Shown: positions 47,723 through 59,183, numbered from the stretch's first letter. The stretch: DNA of 64,000 nt from Metellina segmentata (GCA_947359465.1 OX375872.1:3392395-3456394), one strand, 5' to 3'. Numbers and translations: made by a program. The notes: generated by a model not told the origin, from the letters alone.

Positions 47723-47789
47723 TATATGTTCGTGTTGTATTTAAAATAGACTTTCATTTTGTGAATGCGTACAGTACCAAAGATTGAAA

Positions 47790-47809
47790 ATTCTAGAAGC
47801 TTCTGGAAA
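47790..47809. promoter_or_regulatory. Heat-shock-element-like motif, four units
   Basis: ATTCT AGAAG CTTCT GGAAA gives four contiguous alternating nTTCn/nGAAn units. It lies about 770 bases upstream of the AlkB start codon. Confidence 0.45.
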
Positions 47810-48140
47810 GGGTGACTCAGTTTTGTTTAGCCTGTATAAGGTTAATTAAGATAGCAGAAGAACCGGAGTTATACCCGGAGACACTGATAGGATACAATCT
47901 TAATTAAACAAATGGGGCCAAAGTGACTTTTGCAATATGTGTGTTTTACATGAATTATCTATAGTATAGATATAATAATATCCGGTGTGAATAATAATAT
48001 GTGGATTTGAACCCAGCAACAGATTTTACACAAGCACTTTATTCGTTCGACCATGATAACCTATATGATCGTGTTGTATTTAAAATAGTCTATCATTCTG
48101 TTAATGCGTAAAGTACATACTACCAAATATTGAAAAGTCT

Positions 48141-48155
48141 AGAAGCTTCTGGAAC
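48141..48155. promoter_or_regulatory. Heat-shock-element-like motif, three units
   Basis: AGAAG CTTCT GGAAC is a perfect three-unit element, about 410 bases upstream of the AlkB start. A degenerate version (ATAAG CCTCT GGAAC) follows at 48251-48265. Confidence 0.45.
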
Positions 48156-48562
48156 GGGTGACGAAGAAATAACTGTACCCATAAGGGAGTAAGATAACAG
48201 AGTTAAACCCTGACTAGACAAAATACGTAGTATCAAAGATTGAAAAGTCTATAAGCCTCTGGAACGTGTGAGAATTACACATGACTAAGGATGATGTTTT
48301 TGCACGTGTAGGTTAAAGAGAAGCAACGGACTTATACAAGGAGTCATCGATAAAAGTGACTCAAAAGAAAATTAAAGATTAGCTTAAACTACCGAAGTAC
48401 ACGTGTTGTGGTATCTGAAAATGCCAGGGACCAAACAAAAGAAAGTGATTATACTGTTTGATAACTAAGAGGCTTTTGAAAGCATAGTTGAACTTGTTTC
48501 TTGGGTCTTTGAATAACTTTGCTTCTCTGGATTTTTGCCCTTGTACTGTTTTTAGATATATC

Positions 48563-49198
48563 ATGGATTCTAGTGATATTAGACCTGCAAAGAAAATGCG
48601 TACAGACAAAGAACAGTGTTTTCAGAAATACTGTAAATATTCTTTATGCTATGAATATGGTAAATTGTTTACAGATTGTGATGGCTGGTCATATTTCCGT
48701 CGATTGGAAAACGAATTAACGTATTTAAAGAAAGAGGAAACTACTATAGAAATTTTCGGTAAGAAACATACTGTGCCTCGACAACTTGTAGCATACGGAG
48801 ACGAAGGTATAAGCTATACCTTTAGAGGATCTTGTATTGCAGCCAAGCCCTGGTCTCCTTTACTGTTGGAAATAAAAGGTGAAGGGGTACGAATAATTGA
48901 TGCAAGATTTAATTTTGTGTTGGTGAACCGTTATAAAGATGGTAAGGACTGTATAGGTGCACATAAAGACAGCGAGAAGGTCTTGGATCATAATGCGCCC
49001 ATAGCGTCTGTTTCATTTGGACAAAAAAGACAGTTTGTGTTTTCTAGAAAGAATTACAACTCGTTAAAAATTGTTCTGGAAATTGGAAGTTTTCTTTTAA
49101 TGATTTATTCAACCAACAAAGTTTGGTTACACAGCTTGCAACGTGGAAATGCATTATACCCTAGAATTAACTTAACGTTTCGAAAAATTATTGTATAA
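48563..49198 (+). CDS. AlkB-type Fe(II)/2-oxoglutarate dioxygenase, 211 aa
   Basis: Likely removes alkyl groups from nucleic-acid bases, like the ALKBH2/ALKBH3 branch. I start it at the ATG of MDSSDIRPAKK; the frame is open further upstream but without an ATG, and TTTTTAG just before could be a splice acceptor. Seen: PRQ at 72-74 and YGDEGISYTFRG (78-89), AKPWSP (94-99), FNFVLVNRYKDG (116-127), the iron ligands H134-x-D136 and H190, and R201-I-N-L-T-F-R207 for 2-oxoglutarate and substrate. All key residues are present at normal spacing, and the protein is compact, near the length of bacterial AlkB. The other two cassette copies are broken. Heat-shock-like motifs lie upstream. The 181-aa gene lies about 2 kb downstream, on the opposite strand. 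Confidence 0.9.
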   Translation: MDSSDIRPAKKMRTDKEQCFQKYCKYSLCYEYGKLFTDCDGWSYFRRLENELTYLKKEETTIEIFGKKHTVPRQLVAYGDEGISYTFRGSCIAAKPWSPLLLEIKGEGVRIIDARFNFVLVNRYKDGKDCIGAHKDSEKVLDHNAPIASVSFGQKRQFVFSRKNYNSLKIVLEIGSFLLMIYSTNKVWLHSLQRGNALYPRINLTFRKIIV

Positions 49199-50022
49199 AT
49201 TAGTGATAATTCCCATATGTACCCCCTTGAACTGGAACACAGTGCAAATAGGAATGTACACTAAACGATATTTGGAAAACGTTACAATTAATATTTATGC
49301 CTTTGTGAATATTATTTTTTATACTTACATCTTAGTGTTATTTTAAAGAAACTTTTATGCGTGTCTTACCACATACACTGTATTCTGGATTTTTTTTTTT
49401 AATTAAATACTAATTTTATAAATTGTGTCTTTTTTTAATGCAAGATCTGAAATTAAATTTTATTTGCTATAAATATTTATGTTTTCTAATTTAGATGCAA
49501 ACACTAATTATACATTAGATGCTATAGCACCTATTTTACTGCAGATTTATTTTTAAATACTGTACACACTTAAGTAAAAATACAAATTATTTTATTTTAT
49601 TTTATTTTATTTGAAAACTTTGCAAAAACCCAGACTATGAACATGTTTCCTTGTAAATTTTTTTTAATTGAACTAAAGAAAACTCCCCCATATCACCACA
49701 GAAGTACAACATGGGTCATACAGAAGTAAGTTGATTAAACAAAGAAACAGTGGAACAAAGTTAATTAAACTTACAAGATTTGATGACCTTAATAAATGAG
49801 TAGAAACGCAGATGACTACTTGTACATTTGAAGAAGTTACAATCGTATTGAAATCTAAACCATATGTTTTTTTTAATTATTATTTCCTAGTCGTATAATT
49901 TTTTTTAAATAAATCTGGCTAAAATTTAGTGATTAAATTTTTTAGATTTACAAACTTTTTGAAATGAAATTTTCTTTGATTTATTGTAAAATATTAAGAT
50001 GCTTTTACACAAAAATTAGATA

Positions 50023-50247
50023 TGTAACGGAACCAACAACGCCCCCTAGCGGACTGACAAAAACTACACAGTGTAACTCCAACCCTGGAGCAAGCAGCAG
50101 CTAGGCTGTAGTATGTGATAGTAAAAATGTCCCTGTCCCTTATATTTTTGTGGGCGTGAAAGTCTTGTAATTTCTGTAGTTTATGTTGTATGTTAATAAA
50201 TTCAATTTAAGTGTTAGCTAGCCGTGTCAGCATACATCATTGCTACA
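50023..50247 (+). mobile_element. Solo LTR in the left arm
   Basis: TGTAACGGAACCAACAACGC ... CATTGCTACA, 225 bases with TG...CA ends and an AATAAA near 50196, between GATA duplications (50019-50022 and 50248-50251). Both sister copies (near 45140 and 57650) lack it. It contains GCCCCCTAGCGG, a CTCF-like core. Confidence 0.85.
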
Positions 50248-50338
50248 GATACTATTACACATATTTTAATAATGATTTTGAAAAAATACGATTGAAACAT
50301 ATAAATTAGCTATTATTAAAAAATTTTAAATGCAGATC

Positions 50339-50381
<43 letters not shown>

Positions 50382-51049
50382 TTCAATTTACAGTTAAGAC
50401 ATTTAGCAGTTTGATTTCTTAAAGCATGTTTTTATGTAAGAAAAAAATTAAGAAGAAACCTGTAAAAGTAAAATATTTTTTACCTTTAGTTGAAACTTTG
50501 CAAGACCCATACTATGAAGATGTTTACTTGTACATTTGAAGTAGTGAAAATGAATACTAATAAACTTTTAGTCCTTGAAATTCTAAATTAAATGTCTTTT
50601 TTCTAATGCTCTTGCAAACCATACATTTTATTAAACATATGAACTTCTTTTTATTTACTTGAAAACCTTGTGTATATTATGCAGTTTAAATTGCAGAGTC
50701 AAATGCCAATTTTGCACAAGTATTTTACAAGTTACTTTGTATAGGTCTTTTATAATTTTAGATGTACTACATTGCTACGTTAAATGGATAGTAAGTGGGT
50801 TTTTGTGATTTTTGAAAATAATGTGTACATTTTAAGGCTGCTAAACAAAATAAATTATTGAACCTTCTTGATAGTTAATGCATAATCTAAAGATTTACTC
50901 ACACCACTGATAGTTTTACACATAAGTAAAATTAAAAAACAACGGAAATTTTTAAATACTAATTAATTTTTAAATGAACAAATATCATTGAAATAATGTT
51001 TAAGTATGTATTTTATGTATTCTTCAAACAATCTCTGCAAAAAAACAAA

Positions 51050-51130
51050 TTGTTCTAAAACATATTGAAAAATAATTCTAAAACATATTGAAAAATAATT
51101 CTAAAACATATTGAAAAATAATTCTAGAAA
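51050..51130 (+). repeat. Short tandem repeat, 24-25 base unit
   Basis: TTCTAAAACATATTGAAAAATAA is repeated about three times. The right arm has one to two units at the matching place. Confidence 0.75.
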
Positions 51131-51244
51131 GAAGTCATACTGAAACAAAGTAAACTATATAACACTTTTTAATTGAAAAAACAACAGGATTCATATATTT
51201 TACACAAAGTAATGCATTATAGTAAACACAAAAGAACGTATTTT

Positions 51245-51790
51245 TTACATGCCTGCATTTTTTAAGAGACAAATATTTCCTATGAGCCAGTTATTAAAAT
51301 CCGTCACCTCAGCTTTTGGGCAATGCAAATGATTTTTGTGATGACCACATGATAGTTTTTCGATCTCTTTGTTGGTGCTTAGAGCACATAGTACATCGAA
51401 TTTTGGACACCCAAAGTGTTCCAAGTTGATGTTTGGAATATTCAAGGCATCTAAGCGTTGTTTCTCAACACAACCACCTTTGTAAGCAACTAGGTACTTA
51501 GAGACACTCTTTGTCTGCTTGTACAATTCCAAAAGTTTAGAGTCTAGACTTTCTAAGGGATACACGTTTTCCCATGCTATGGGACAGAATGGAAGTCCAC
51601 ACACGTAATTTTCAACATATCGCACAGTTTTACGATCTTTGACACTAAGTTTATACTTATAAGGCGATAGGTTAAAACAAATACTTGCAGCTACTTGCGA
51701 TTTTATAGCCATGTAACCATATTCACGTACTAAAAAACCTTCGTTAGTTTGAAATCCATCAAAATCCACAATAGCGCAAATATTAAACAT
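51245..51790 (-). CDS. Uncharacterised cassette protein, 181 aa
   Basis: I recall similar wording (acidic DxDGF start, a KGG..EK box, a CPKFD box, a Cys/His-rich end) from uncharacterised proteins linked to arthropod mobile elements, but I cannot name a family. Seen: VDFDGF at 8-13 with two Asp, E23, GLPFCP (65-70), AYKGGCVEK (102-110), INLEHFGCPKFD (121-132), then C148, H150, H151, H156, C157 and a final WL. The spaced acids (D9, D11, E23, D132) would suit an RNase H-fold 3'-5' exonuclease, but that is only inference. No signal peptide or membrane segment. It is the only unbroken copy of three. It is oriented opposite to the AlkB gene and divergent from the IAP gene 624 bases away. Confidence 0.75.
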   Translation of the reverse strand: MFNICAIVDFDGFQTNEGFLVREYGYMAIKSQVAASICFNLSPYKYKLSVKDRKTVRYVENYVCGLPFCPIAWENVYPLESLDSKLLELYKQTKSVSKYLVAYKGGCVEKQRLDALNIPNINLEHFGCPKFDVLCALSTNKEIEKLSCGHHKNHLHCPKAEVTDFNNWLIGNICLLKNAGM

Positions 51791-52413
51791 TGCTATTGAA
51801 AAGCGTTATATGCTCGTGGAAAAATAATTCTAAACTGGAGACACAAAGAACTGAACTATATATAACACCATACACTTACTAATCAGTAAAGTTAATCTCA
51901 TTTTAGTCTTTTATCTTTTGTGAGTAACAATAAACTCGTAAGTGAAGAATGTACTCAGAAAACACGTGCTTGTGATAATGTGAAAAGTAAAGCTTTATGT
52001 TGTAATACAGGATTTTAACAAAAGGGGGTATGCTTAAATGTGCATGTAATTTTTTTTTTTTTTGCTCTATCACGTAGATGAGCTGAATACAATTCAATTC
52101 GGTGACTAAACTTGAGCAAGAAAAAAATATGCAACCAAATATAATTTATACTCGAGGAACTTGTTTTTTTACTTTCTTTAAAGTACACTGATTTCTCTTG
52201 ATTATGCTGTTTTATTTTTCTAAATTTACATCAGTAAATTGAATTACTTATTTATGGGCACAAATCTTTGCCTTTTGTTGAACAGAAATTAGTGTCTTTG
52301 ACTAGTATCAGATTTTTTAAAATTGACGAAGATAACCTTTATGAGGGGATTCAACTCAATAGACCCTATAATTTTACACTTAAGAGTAACAGAGCAGTAT
52401 AGTTTTTTGGAAG

Positions 52414-52965
52414 ATGAATAACCATTATGTAAATTTGAAGCCAAAATTTCCAAGCATGTCTATGCTTAATAAACGCTTATCTACGTTTAGAGATTGGCTA
52501 CGCACAAACTTTGACATTTGGGACCTGGCCGAAAACGGATTGTTTTATACGGGTGTATCGGACAAAGTCAGGTGTTATTGGTGTGGCGAAGGGCTTGAAA
52601 ATTGGCAAGAAGAGGATGTAGTGAGACACGAACACATAAAGTTTTATCCAAAATGTTTGGTAGCCCAACAACAGCAAATAATTGCTGACCCTAGATCAAA
52701 AAGAACACCAACAGATGAAATTGTACATTTGGATGTAATCAAGAATAATACCAATGGTTTAATAAAACCCTATGTAAAAAATTACCCCTCAAACAACGAC
52801 AAGGACGTACGACTTTGTAAAATTTGTTTAGAATCAGAAATGGATGCTACTTTACAGCCTTGCGGTCATCTGGTGACATGCATGAGATGTACGATAGGTC
52901 TCTTAACGTGTTCTATGTGCCGAACCAATATTTTACATAAAATTAAAACGTACATTTGTTACTAA
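52414..52965 (+). CDS. Inhibitor-of-apoptosis protein, one BIR plus RING, 183 aa
   Basis: It should bind caspases or IAP antagonists through BIR and act as an E3 ubiquitin ligase through RING in the cytoplasm. The BIR covers about residues 21-84: R21, F25, W28, GLFYTG (42-47) and zinc ligands C54, C57, H74, C81 at standard spacing. The RING covers 135-169: C135, C138, C150, H152, C156, C159, C166, C169, a C3HC4 pattern of IAP type ending near the C-terminus. One BIR and short length resemble IAPs found in insect DNA viruses and some arthropod genes, so acquisition in either direction is possible. The ATG at 52414 gives the complete BIR. The mirror copy at 55.0-55.6 kb is broken in the BIR. 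Confidence 0.92.
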   Translation: MNNHYVNLKPKFPSMSMLNKRLSTFRDWLRTNFDIWDLAENGLFYTGVSDKVRCYWCGEGLENWQEEDVVRHEHIKFYPKCLVAQQQQIIADPRSKRTPTDEIVHLDVIKNNTNGLIKPYVKNYPSNNDKDVRLCKICLESEMDATLQPCGHLVTCMRCTIGLLTCSMCRTNILHKIKTYICY

Positions 52966-53214
52966 ACGTTATCTACCATTTATCAATTCAAGTAGTAGAT
53001 GTAATTTTTAGTGACTAACTGAACATGACGTGAAAGAATTCCATAAGAGTGGTATTTTGAGTTTAATGTTATTAAAGTAATACATGTGCGGCAGAGTCTA
53101 GACGAATATTTATTGGTGCTAATTAACAACTCCAATGGCTCCACACCTGTCCACATACGTAAATTTACGTTAAGTAAACACAGTGTCTTGCAACCAACGA
53201 AGTAATGTGTTTCT

Positions 53215-53677
53215 ATGCATCCGAAAACATGGTATATTCTTATGGAGAAGGTGAGCAAGTTTTTCGCGTTTGCAACTGCCTCTGACGTTAAAGTTATAGA
53301 GAAGGAAGTCTTCCTTTCTAAAGCGTCTGATGCTGAAAAAATGAACTTGGTTTCACAACGTGTATCTCAGAAAAAAGACCATTGTTTTCAGTTCTCGCCC
53401 CATTGTGTGTGTGTGTGTGTGTGTGTTTATGAATTCTGATCAGTACTTTAAATTATGCGAATTTTACGCTAATGTGTCAGATGTATTGAAAATATCGCTT
53501 TTGACGTATTTGCTGCCATACTATGTGAAACTGGATATCAAAAATGGTTTTCATGGTGAAAGCTACAAACTTTACTGCAGTAATACTGATAAATCTGATT
53601 GTTGGAGTGAAGTTATAGTTTCTCTCTGCAAGTGCCTAAAGGAAATTGTGGTAAAAAATTATTACTATTCTTTATGA
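53215..53677 (+). pseudogene. Unassigned coding stretch broken at a GT repeat
   Basis: A first frame starts MHPKTWYILMEKVSKFFAFA at 53215 and runs to a (TG)n tract at 53404-53426. The next frame runs on as MNSDQYFKLCEFYANVSDVL to a TGA at 53675. Both halves have protein-like composition, and they meet in the dinucleotide repeat, so a change in repeat number could have split one gene of about 150 aa. I recognise no domain. It might belong to the cassette, as it sits beside the IAP gene on the same strand. Confidence 0.35.
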
Positions 53678-54059
53678 TTGCTTAGGTTGTAAGAATGAAA
53701 TTGTCAATCAATCTGTACATGCTTGCATGAAGATGAGTGTTGACAAACGATTTTTGCGAATATTTCACCCTTGTTTTATGTGCTGTTAACTGGAAAGAGT
53801 TTGCTATTAATTTTGTAAGAGAGAGCAATAAAATAGTAAACTTTATGACATAATATTAGAGAACAAGTTTTTTTGAGAATTTGAATACAACAGATATTTT
53901 CAATACTGTTAGAGAAATGTATGTACAAGACTTGTAAGGTATGTATGTTATAACAATTATATTAACTGTTTTACCGATTCTTATGTTTTTCAATAAATAT
54001 TTTATCTTCAATCCAGTGTTGTCAAAAAAAATATTTTACACAACAATTATAGTATTTTT

Positions 54060-54500
54060 TTGATATTGTTAAAAAAATAAGAAGAAAAAAGTTAAACAAT
54101 AAAAAAAAATTAAGCAGTAAAAAAAAATACCAAAAAAGTTAAGTATAACGAAACAAAGTAACAAAACGTTTTACAGTAAAAGAAATTAAACAGTAGAAAA
54201 AAAAAATAATAATAAAAAAGTTAAGTAGTTACGAAACAAAGTAACAAAAAGTTTTACAGTAAAAAAAAAGTTTAATAGTAAAAAAATAATAATAATAAAA
54301 ATAAAAGTTAAGTAGTTACGAAACAAAGTGACAAAAAGTTTTACAGTAAAAAAAAAGTTTAACAGTAAAAGAGATTGAGTAGTAAAAAAAAAGTTAAGTA
54401 GTAACGAAACAAAGTAACAAAAAGTTTTACAGTAAAAAAAAAAGTTTAACAGTAAAAGAAAAAAGATGTTAAGCAGCAACAAAAAAAAGTTACGGTGTTT
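54060..54500 (+). repeat. A-rich tandem repeat array
   Basis: Four to five diverged units of about 85-95 bases, each containing GTTAAGTAGTWACGAAACAA, GTAACAAAAAGTTTTACAGT and A-runs. It lies in the centre of the inverted repeat. Confidence 0.8.
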
Positions 54501-55013
54501 TTTTTTTTAAAGGCAAAAGCAAAATAAAGTTTATCGAGAAGAATAAAAAAGAAAAATTTATGCAGTAAAAAATCAGTTAGAAAATAAAAGAGGAAAAAAT
54601 TTCAAAATATGAATATTTATTTCCAGATTTCTTGCATTAACATAGTAGTTTTACACACATCTTTCTCAAAGAAATTTGTAACTACTTTTTAAGGCATTTT
54701 AAAATTCCTCTATCCAAAATAGGTTTAGCATGTAATGAACAAACAACAAATAAGTAATATAGTTACTATATTTAATATATTTAGAAGATGTTTTAGTCTT
54801 TCCTACACAATTTTACCACAAGTCCTTTATAGAAAGTCTTAAAGTTATTTTAAAAGTTTCGAACTTCCTTACCAGTCTTTTTGCTGCGGAACATGTGTAA
54901 ATTTCATAACATTAAACTCAAAATACCACTCTTGTAGAATTCTTTCACGTCATACTCAGTTAGTCACTAAAAATTGCATCTACTACTTGAATTTATTGAA
55001 GGGTAGATAACGT

Positions 55014-55592
55014 TTAGTAACAAATGTACTTTTTAATTTTATGTAAAATATTGGTTCGGCACATAGAACACGTTAAGAGAACTTTCGTACATCTCATGCA
55101 TGTCACCAGATGACCGCAACGCAATAAAGTAGCATTCATTTCCGATTCCAAACAAATTTTACAAAGTCGTACGTCCTTGTCGTTGTTTGAGGGGTAAGGT
55201 TTTACATCGGGTTTTATAAAAACATTGGAATTATTCTTGATTTCATCCACCTGTACAATTTTTATATGTTGGTGTTCTTTTTGATCTAGGGTCAGCAATC
55301 ATTTGCTATTGTTGGGCTACCAAACAGTTTGGATAAAACTTTATGTGTTCGTGTCTCACTACATCCTCTTCTTGCTAATTTTCAAGCTCTTCGCCACACC
55401 AATAACACCTGACCCTGTCCAATACACCCGTATAAAACAATCCGTTTTCAGCCAGGTCTCAAATGTCAAAGTTTGTGCGTGGCCTATCTCTAAACGTAGA
55501 CAGGCGTGTATTAAGCATAGACATACTTGGAAATTTTGGCTTCAAATTTACATAATGGTTATTCATTTTCCTAAAAACTATACTGCTCTGTT
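55014..55592 (-). pseudogene. IAP relic in the right arm
   Basis: The minus frame at 55014-55298 keeps the RING (VRLCKICLESEMNATLLRCG, then CMRCTKVLLTCSMCRTN) with all eight zinc ligands. The BIR half upstream (55300-55590) is recognisable but has stops and a frame break: Trp codons before ENQQEE have become stops or other residues. RING alone might still be expressed, but no good start codon is evident. Confidence 0.85.
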
Positions 55593-56185
55593 ACTCTTAA
55601 GTGTACAATTATCGGGCCTATTGAGTTAAATCCCCTCATAAAGGTTATCTTCGAAAATTTTTAAAAAATCTGATACTAGTCAAAGATACTAATTTCTGTT
55701 CAACAAAAGGCAAAGATTTGTGCCCATAAATAAAACATTCAATTTGCTTATGTAAATTTAGAAAAATAAAACAGCATGATCAAAAGAAATCAGTGTATTT
55801 TAAAGAAAAGTAAAAAACAAGTTCCTCGAATATAAATTATATTTGGTTACATATTATTTTTCTTGCTCAAGTTTAGATACATCGAATTGAATTGTATTCA
55901 GCTCATCTACGTGATAGAGCAAAAAAAAAAAAAAAATTACATGCACATACCCCCTTTAGTTAAAATCCTGTATTACCTCATAAAACTTTACTTGTCGCAT
56001 TATCACAAGCACGTGTTTTCTGAGTACATTCTTCACTTACGAGCTCATTGCTACTCATAAAAGATAAAAGACTAAAATAAGATTAACTTTACTAATTAGT
56101 AAGTGTATGGTGTTATATAGTTCAGTTCTTTGTGTCTCCAGTTCACAATTGTTTATCCACGAACAGATAACGCTTTTGAATAGCA

Positions 56186-56731
56186 ATGTTTAATATTTGC
56201 GCAATTGTGGATTTTGATGGATTTCAGACTAAGGAAGGTTTCTTAGTACGTGAATACGGATACATCGCTATAAAATCGCAAGTAGCTTCAAGTATTCGTT
56301 TTAACCTATCTCCTTATAAGTATAAACTTAGTGCCAAAGATGGTAAAATTGTGCGATATGTTGAAAATTACGTGTGTGGACTTCCTTTCTGTCCCATAGC
56401 AGGGGAAAACGTGTATCCCTAAGAAAGTCTAGACTCTAAACTTTTGGAATTATACAAGCAGATAAAGAATGCCTCTCAGTACCTAGTTGCTGATAAAGGT
56501 GGTTGTGTTGAGAAACAACGCTTAGATGCCTTGAATATTCCGAACATCAACTTGGAACACTTTGGGTGTCCAAAATTCGATGCCCTATGTGCTTTAAGCA
56601 GCAACAAAGTGATCCAAAAACTATCATGCGGTAATCACAAAAATCATTTGCATTGCCCAAAAGCTAAGGTGACGGCATTTAATAACTGGCTCATAGGAAA
56701 TATATGTCTCTTAAAAAATACAGGCATGTAA
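56186..56731 (+). pseudogene. 181-aa cassette protein relic in the right arm
   Basis: It starts MFNICAIVDFDGFQTKEG and follows the intact copy in one frame, but codon 79 is TAA (56420-56422). No other stop or frameshift is seen to the end at CLLKNTGM, so a single nonsense change inactivates it. Closer to copy 3 than to the intact copy. Confidence 0.88.
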
Positions 56732-58267
56732 AAAATAAGTATTTTTTTGTTTTTACTATAATGCATTATTTTGTGTAAAATATATGAATCCTGGTTATTT
56801 TTCAATAAAAAGTGTTATATAGTTTACTTTGTTTCAGTATGACTTCTTTCAATATGTTTTAGAATTATTTTTCAATATGTTTTAGAACAATTTGTTTCTT
56901 GCAGAGATTGTTTGAAGAATACATAGAATTTATACTTAAACATTATTTCAACGATATTTGTTCATTAAAAATTAATTAGTATTTAAAATTTTCAGTTGTT
57001 TTTTAATTTTACTCATGTGTGAAACTATCAGTGGTGTGAGTAAATCTTTAGAATTAACTATCAAGAAAGGGCAAAAAAAATTATTTTGTTTAGCAGCCTA
57101 GAAGTGTATACATTATTTTCAAAATCACAAAACCCACTTGCTATCCATTTAACGCAGCAATGTAGTATATCTAAAATTATAAAGACCTATACAAAGTATC
57201 TTGTAAAATGTACAAAATTGGCATTTGGCTCCGCAATTGAAACTGTATAATATACACAAGGTTTTCAAGTAAATAAAAAGAAGTTAATATATTTAGTGAA
57301 ATGTATGGTTTGCAAGAGCATTAGAAAAAAGAACATTTAATTTAGAACTTCAAAGACTGAAAGTTTATTAATATTCATTTTCTCTACTTCAAATGTACAA
57401 GTAAACATCTTCATAGTATGGGTCTTGAAAAGTTTCAAACTAGAGGTAAAAAATCTTTTACTTTTACAGGTTTCTTCTTAATTCTTTTTTCTTACAAAAA
57501 AAAACGATTTAAGAAATCAAACTGCTAAATGTCTTAATTGTAAATTGGAAATAATTTTTTTTGTAATCTGCATTTAAAAATTTGTAATAATAGCTAATTT
57601 ATATGTTTCAATCATATTTTTTCAAAATCATTATTAAAATATGTGTAATAGTATTTAATTTTTGTGTGTAAAAGTATCTTAACATTTTACATTAAATCAA
57701 AGAAAATTTCATTTTAAAAAGTTTGCAAATCTAAACAATAAAATCACTACATTTCAGACCGATTTATTTAAATAAAGAAAATAATATGGATGAGTTTTCT
57801 TTGGTTCAATTAAAAGAAAATTTTACAAGGAAACATGTTCATAGTATGGGTCTTGCAAAGTTTTCAAATAAAATAAGAAAGATTTTTGTATTTTTATTTA
57901 AGTATACAGTATTTAAAAATAAATTATGCAATAAAATATGTGCAATAACATCTAATATATATTTAGTATTTAAGTGAAAGAATGTAAATTAAAAACATAA
58001 ATATTTATAGTAAATAAAATTTTATTTCAGATCTTGTATTGTAAAAAACACAATTTGTAAAATTAGTATTTAATTTTAAAAAAATCCAAATACAGTGCAT
58101 GTGGTAAGACAAACATAAAAGTTTCTTTAAAATAACAACAAGATGTAATTTTAAAAACAATATTCACAAAGGCATAAATATTAATTGTAACGTTTTCCAA
58201 ATATTGTTTAGTGTACACCCCTATTTACACTGTGTTCCAGTTCAGGGGGTACATATGGGGATTATCA

Positions 58268-58903
58268 CTAATTTATACAATAATTTTTCGAAACGTTAAT
58301 TCTAGGGCATAATGCATTTCCGCGGGGCAAGCTGTGCAACCAAAATTTGTTTGTCGGATATATCATTAAAAGTAAGCTTCCATTTTCCAGAACAATTTTT
58401 AAAGAGTTGTAATTCTTTCTAGAAAACACAAACTGTCTTTTATGTCCAAATGAAACAGACGCTATGGGTGCATCAAGATCCAAGTCCTTTTCGTTGTCTT
58501 TATGTTCACCTATATAGTCCTTACAATCTTTTTAACGGTTCACCAACACAAAATTAAATCTTGCATCAATTATTCGTTCCACTTCACCCTTTATTTCCAA
58601 CATTAAAGGAGACCAGGGTTTGGCTGCAATACAAGATCCACTAAAGGTATAGCTTATAAATTCGTCTCCGTATGCTACAAGTTGTTGAAGCACAGTATGT
58701 TTTTCACCGTAAATTTCTATGGTAGTTTCCTCTTTCTTTAAATACGTTAATTCGTTTTTCAATCGACGGAAATATGACCAACCATCACAATCTGTAAACA
58801 ATTTACCATATTCATAGCATAAAGTATCTTTACAGTATTTCTGGAAACCCTGTTCTTTACCTGTACGCATTTTCACTGCAGGTCTAATATCACTAGAATC
58901 CAT
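58268..58903 (-). pseudogene. AlkB-like gene relic in the right arm
   Basis: It begins MDSSDIRPAVKMRTGKEQ at 58903. A stop after FNFVLVNR (near 58532) breaks it. The iron-binding EHKD and later ASVSFGHKRQFVFSR and WLHSLPRGNA segments are still readable beyond, and the C-terminal end is shifted (PRINVSKNY). The PRQ motif has become LQQ. Non-functional. Confidence 0.88.
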
Positions 58904-59183
58904 GATGTATCTAAAAACAGTAGAAGGGCAATAATCCAGAGAAGCAAAGTTATTCAAAGACCCAAGAAATAAGTTCAACTACGCTTTTAAAAGTGTCTTA
59001 GTTATCAAACAGTTCTTTTGTTTGGTTCATAACATTTTCAGGTACCACAACACGTGTACTTCGGTAGTTTAAGCTAATCTTTAATTTTCTTTTGAGTCAC
59101 TTTATTCGATGACTCCTTGTGTAATTCCGTTCCTTCTCTAACCTACACGTGCAAAAATATTATCCTTTGTCATATTCTCACAT

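Larger units (their letters stand above)
47520..53095 (+). repeat. Cassette copy 1: left arm of the large inverted repeat (intact genes)
   Basis: The reverse complement of 54890-59610, from the CTCF-like motif and tRNA-like sequence on the outside to GAGTTTAATGTTATTAAAG on the inside. Extra material in this arm: a tandem duplication of about 400 bases at 47.6-48.15 kb and a 225-base solo LTR. It carries an AlkB-like gene (+), a 181-aa gene (-) and an IAP gene (+), all open. The AT-rich spacers (49200-51240) hold no further gene. Confidence 0.88.
53096..54889. other. Unique centre of the large inverted repeat
   Basis: A 1.8 kb spacer found once in the window. It holds a two-frame coding remnant (53215-53677), AT-rich sequence, and a tandem repeat array (54060-54500). 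Confidence 0.7.

Noticed and set aside
48488..48562. Upstream extension of the AlkB frame to 48488
   Set aside because: It starts at TTG with no ATG, and the other two copies diverge there; the ATG at 48563 fits the family better.
54186..54482. 98-codon Leu/Phe-rich minus frame resembling a membrane protein
   Set aside because: It is the complement of A-rich tandem repeats; repetition explains the composition.
54060..54500. CRISPR-like repeat array
   Set aside because: Units are diverged, A-rich and lack regular unique spacers, and the sequence is eukaryotic.
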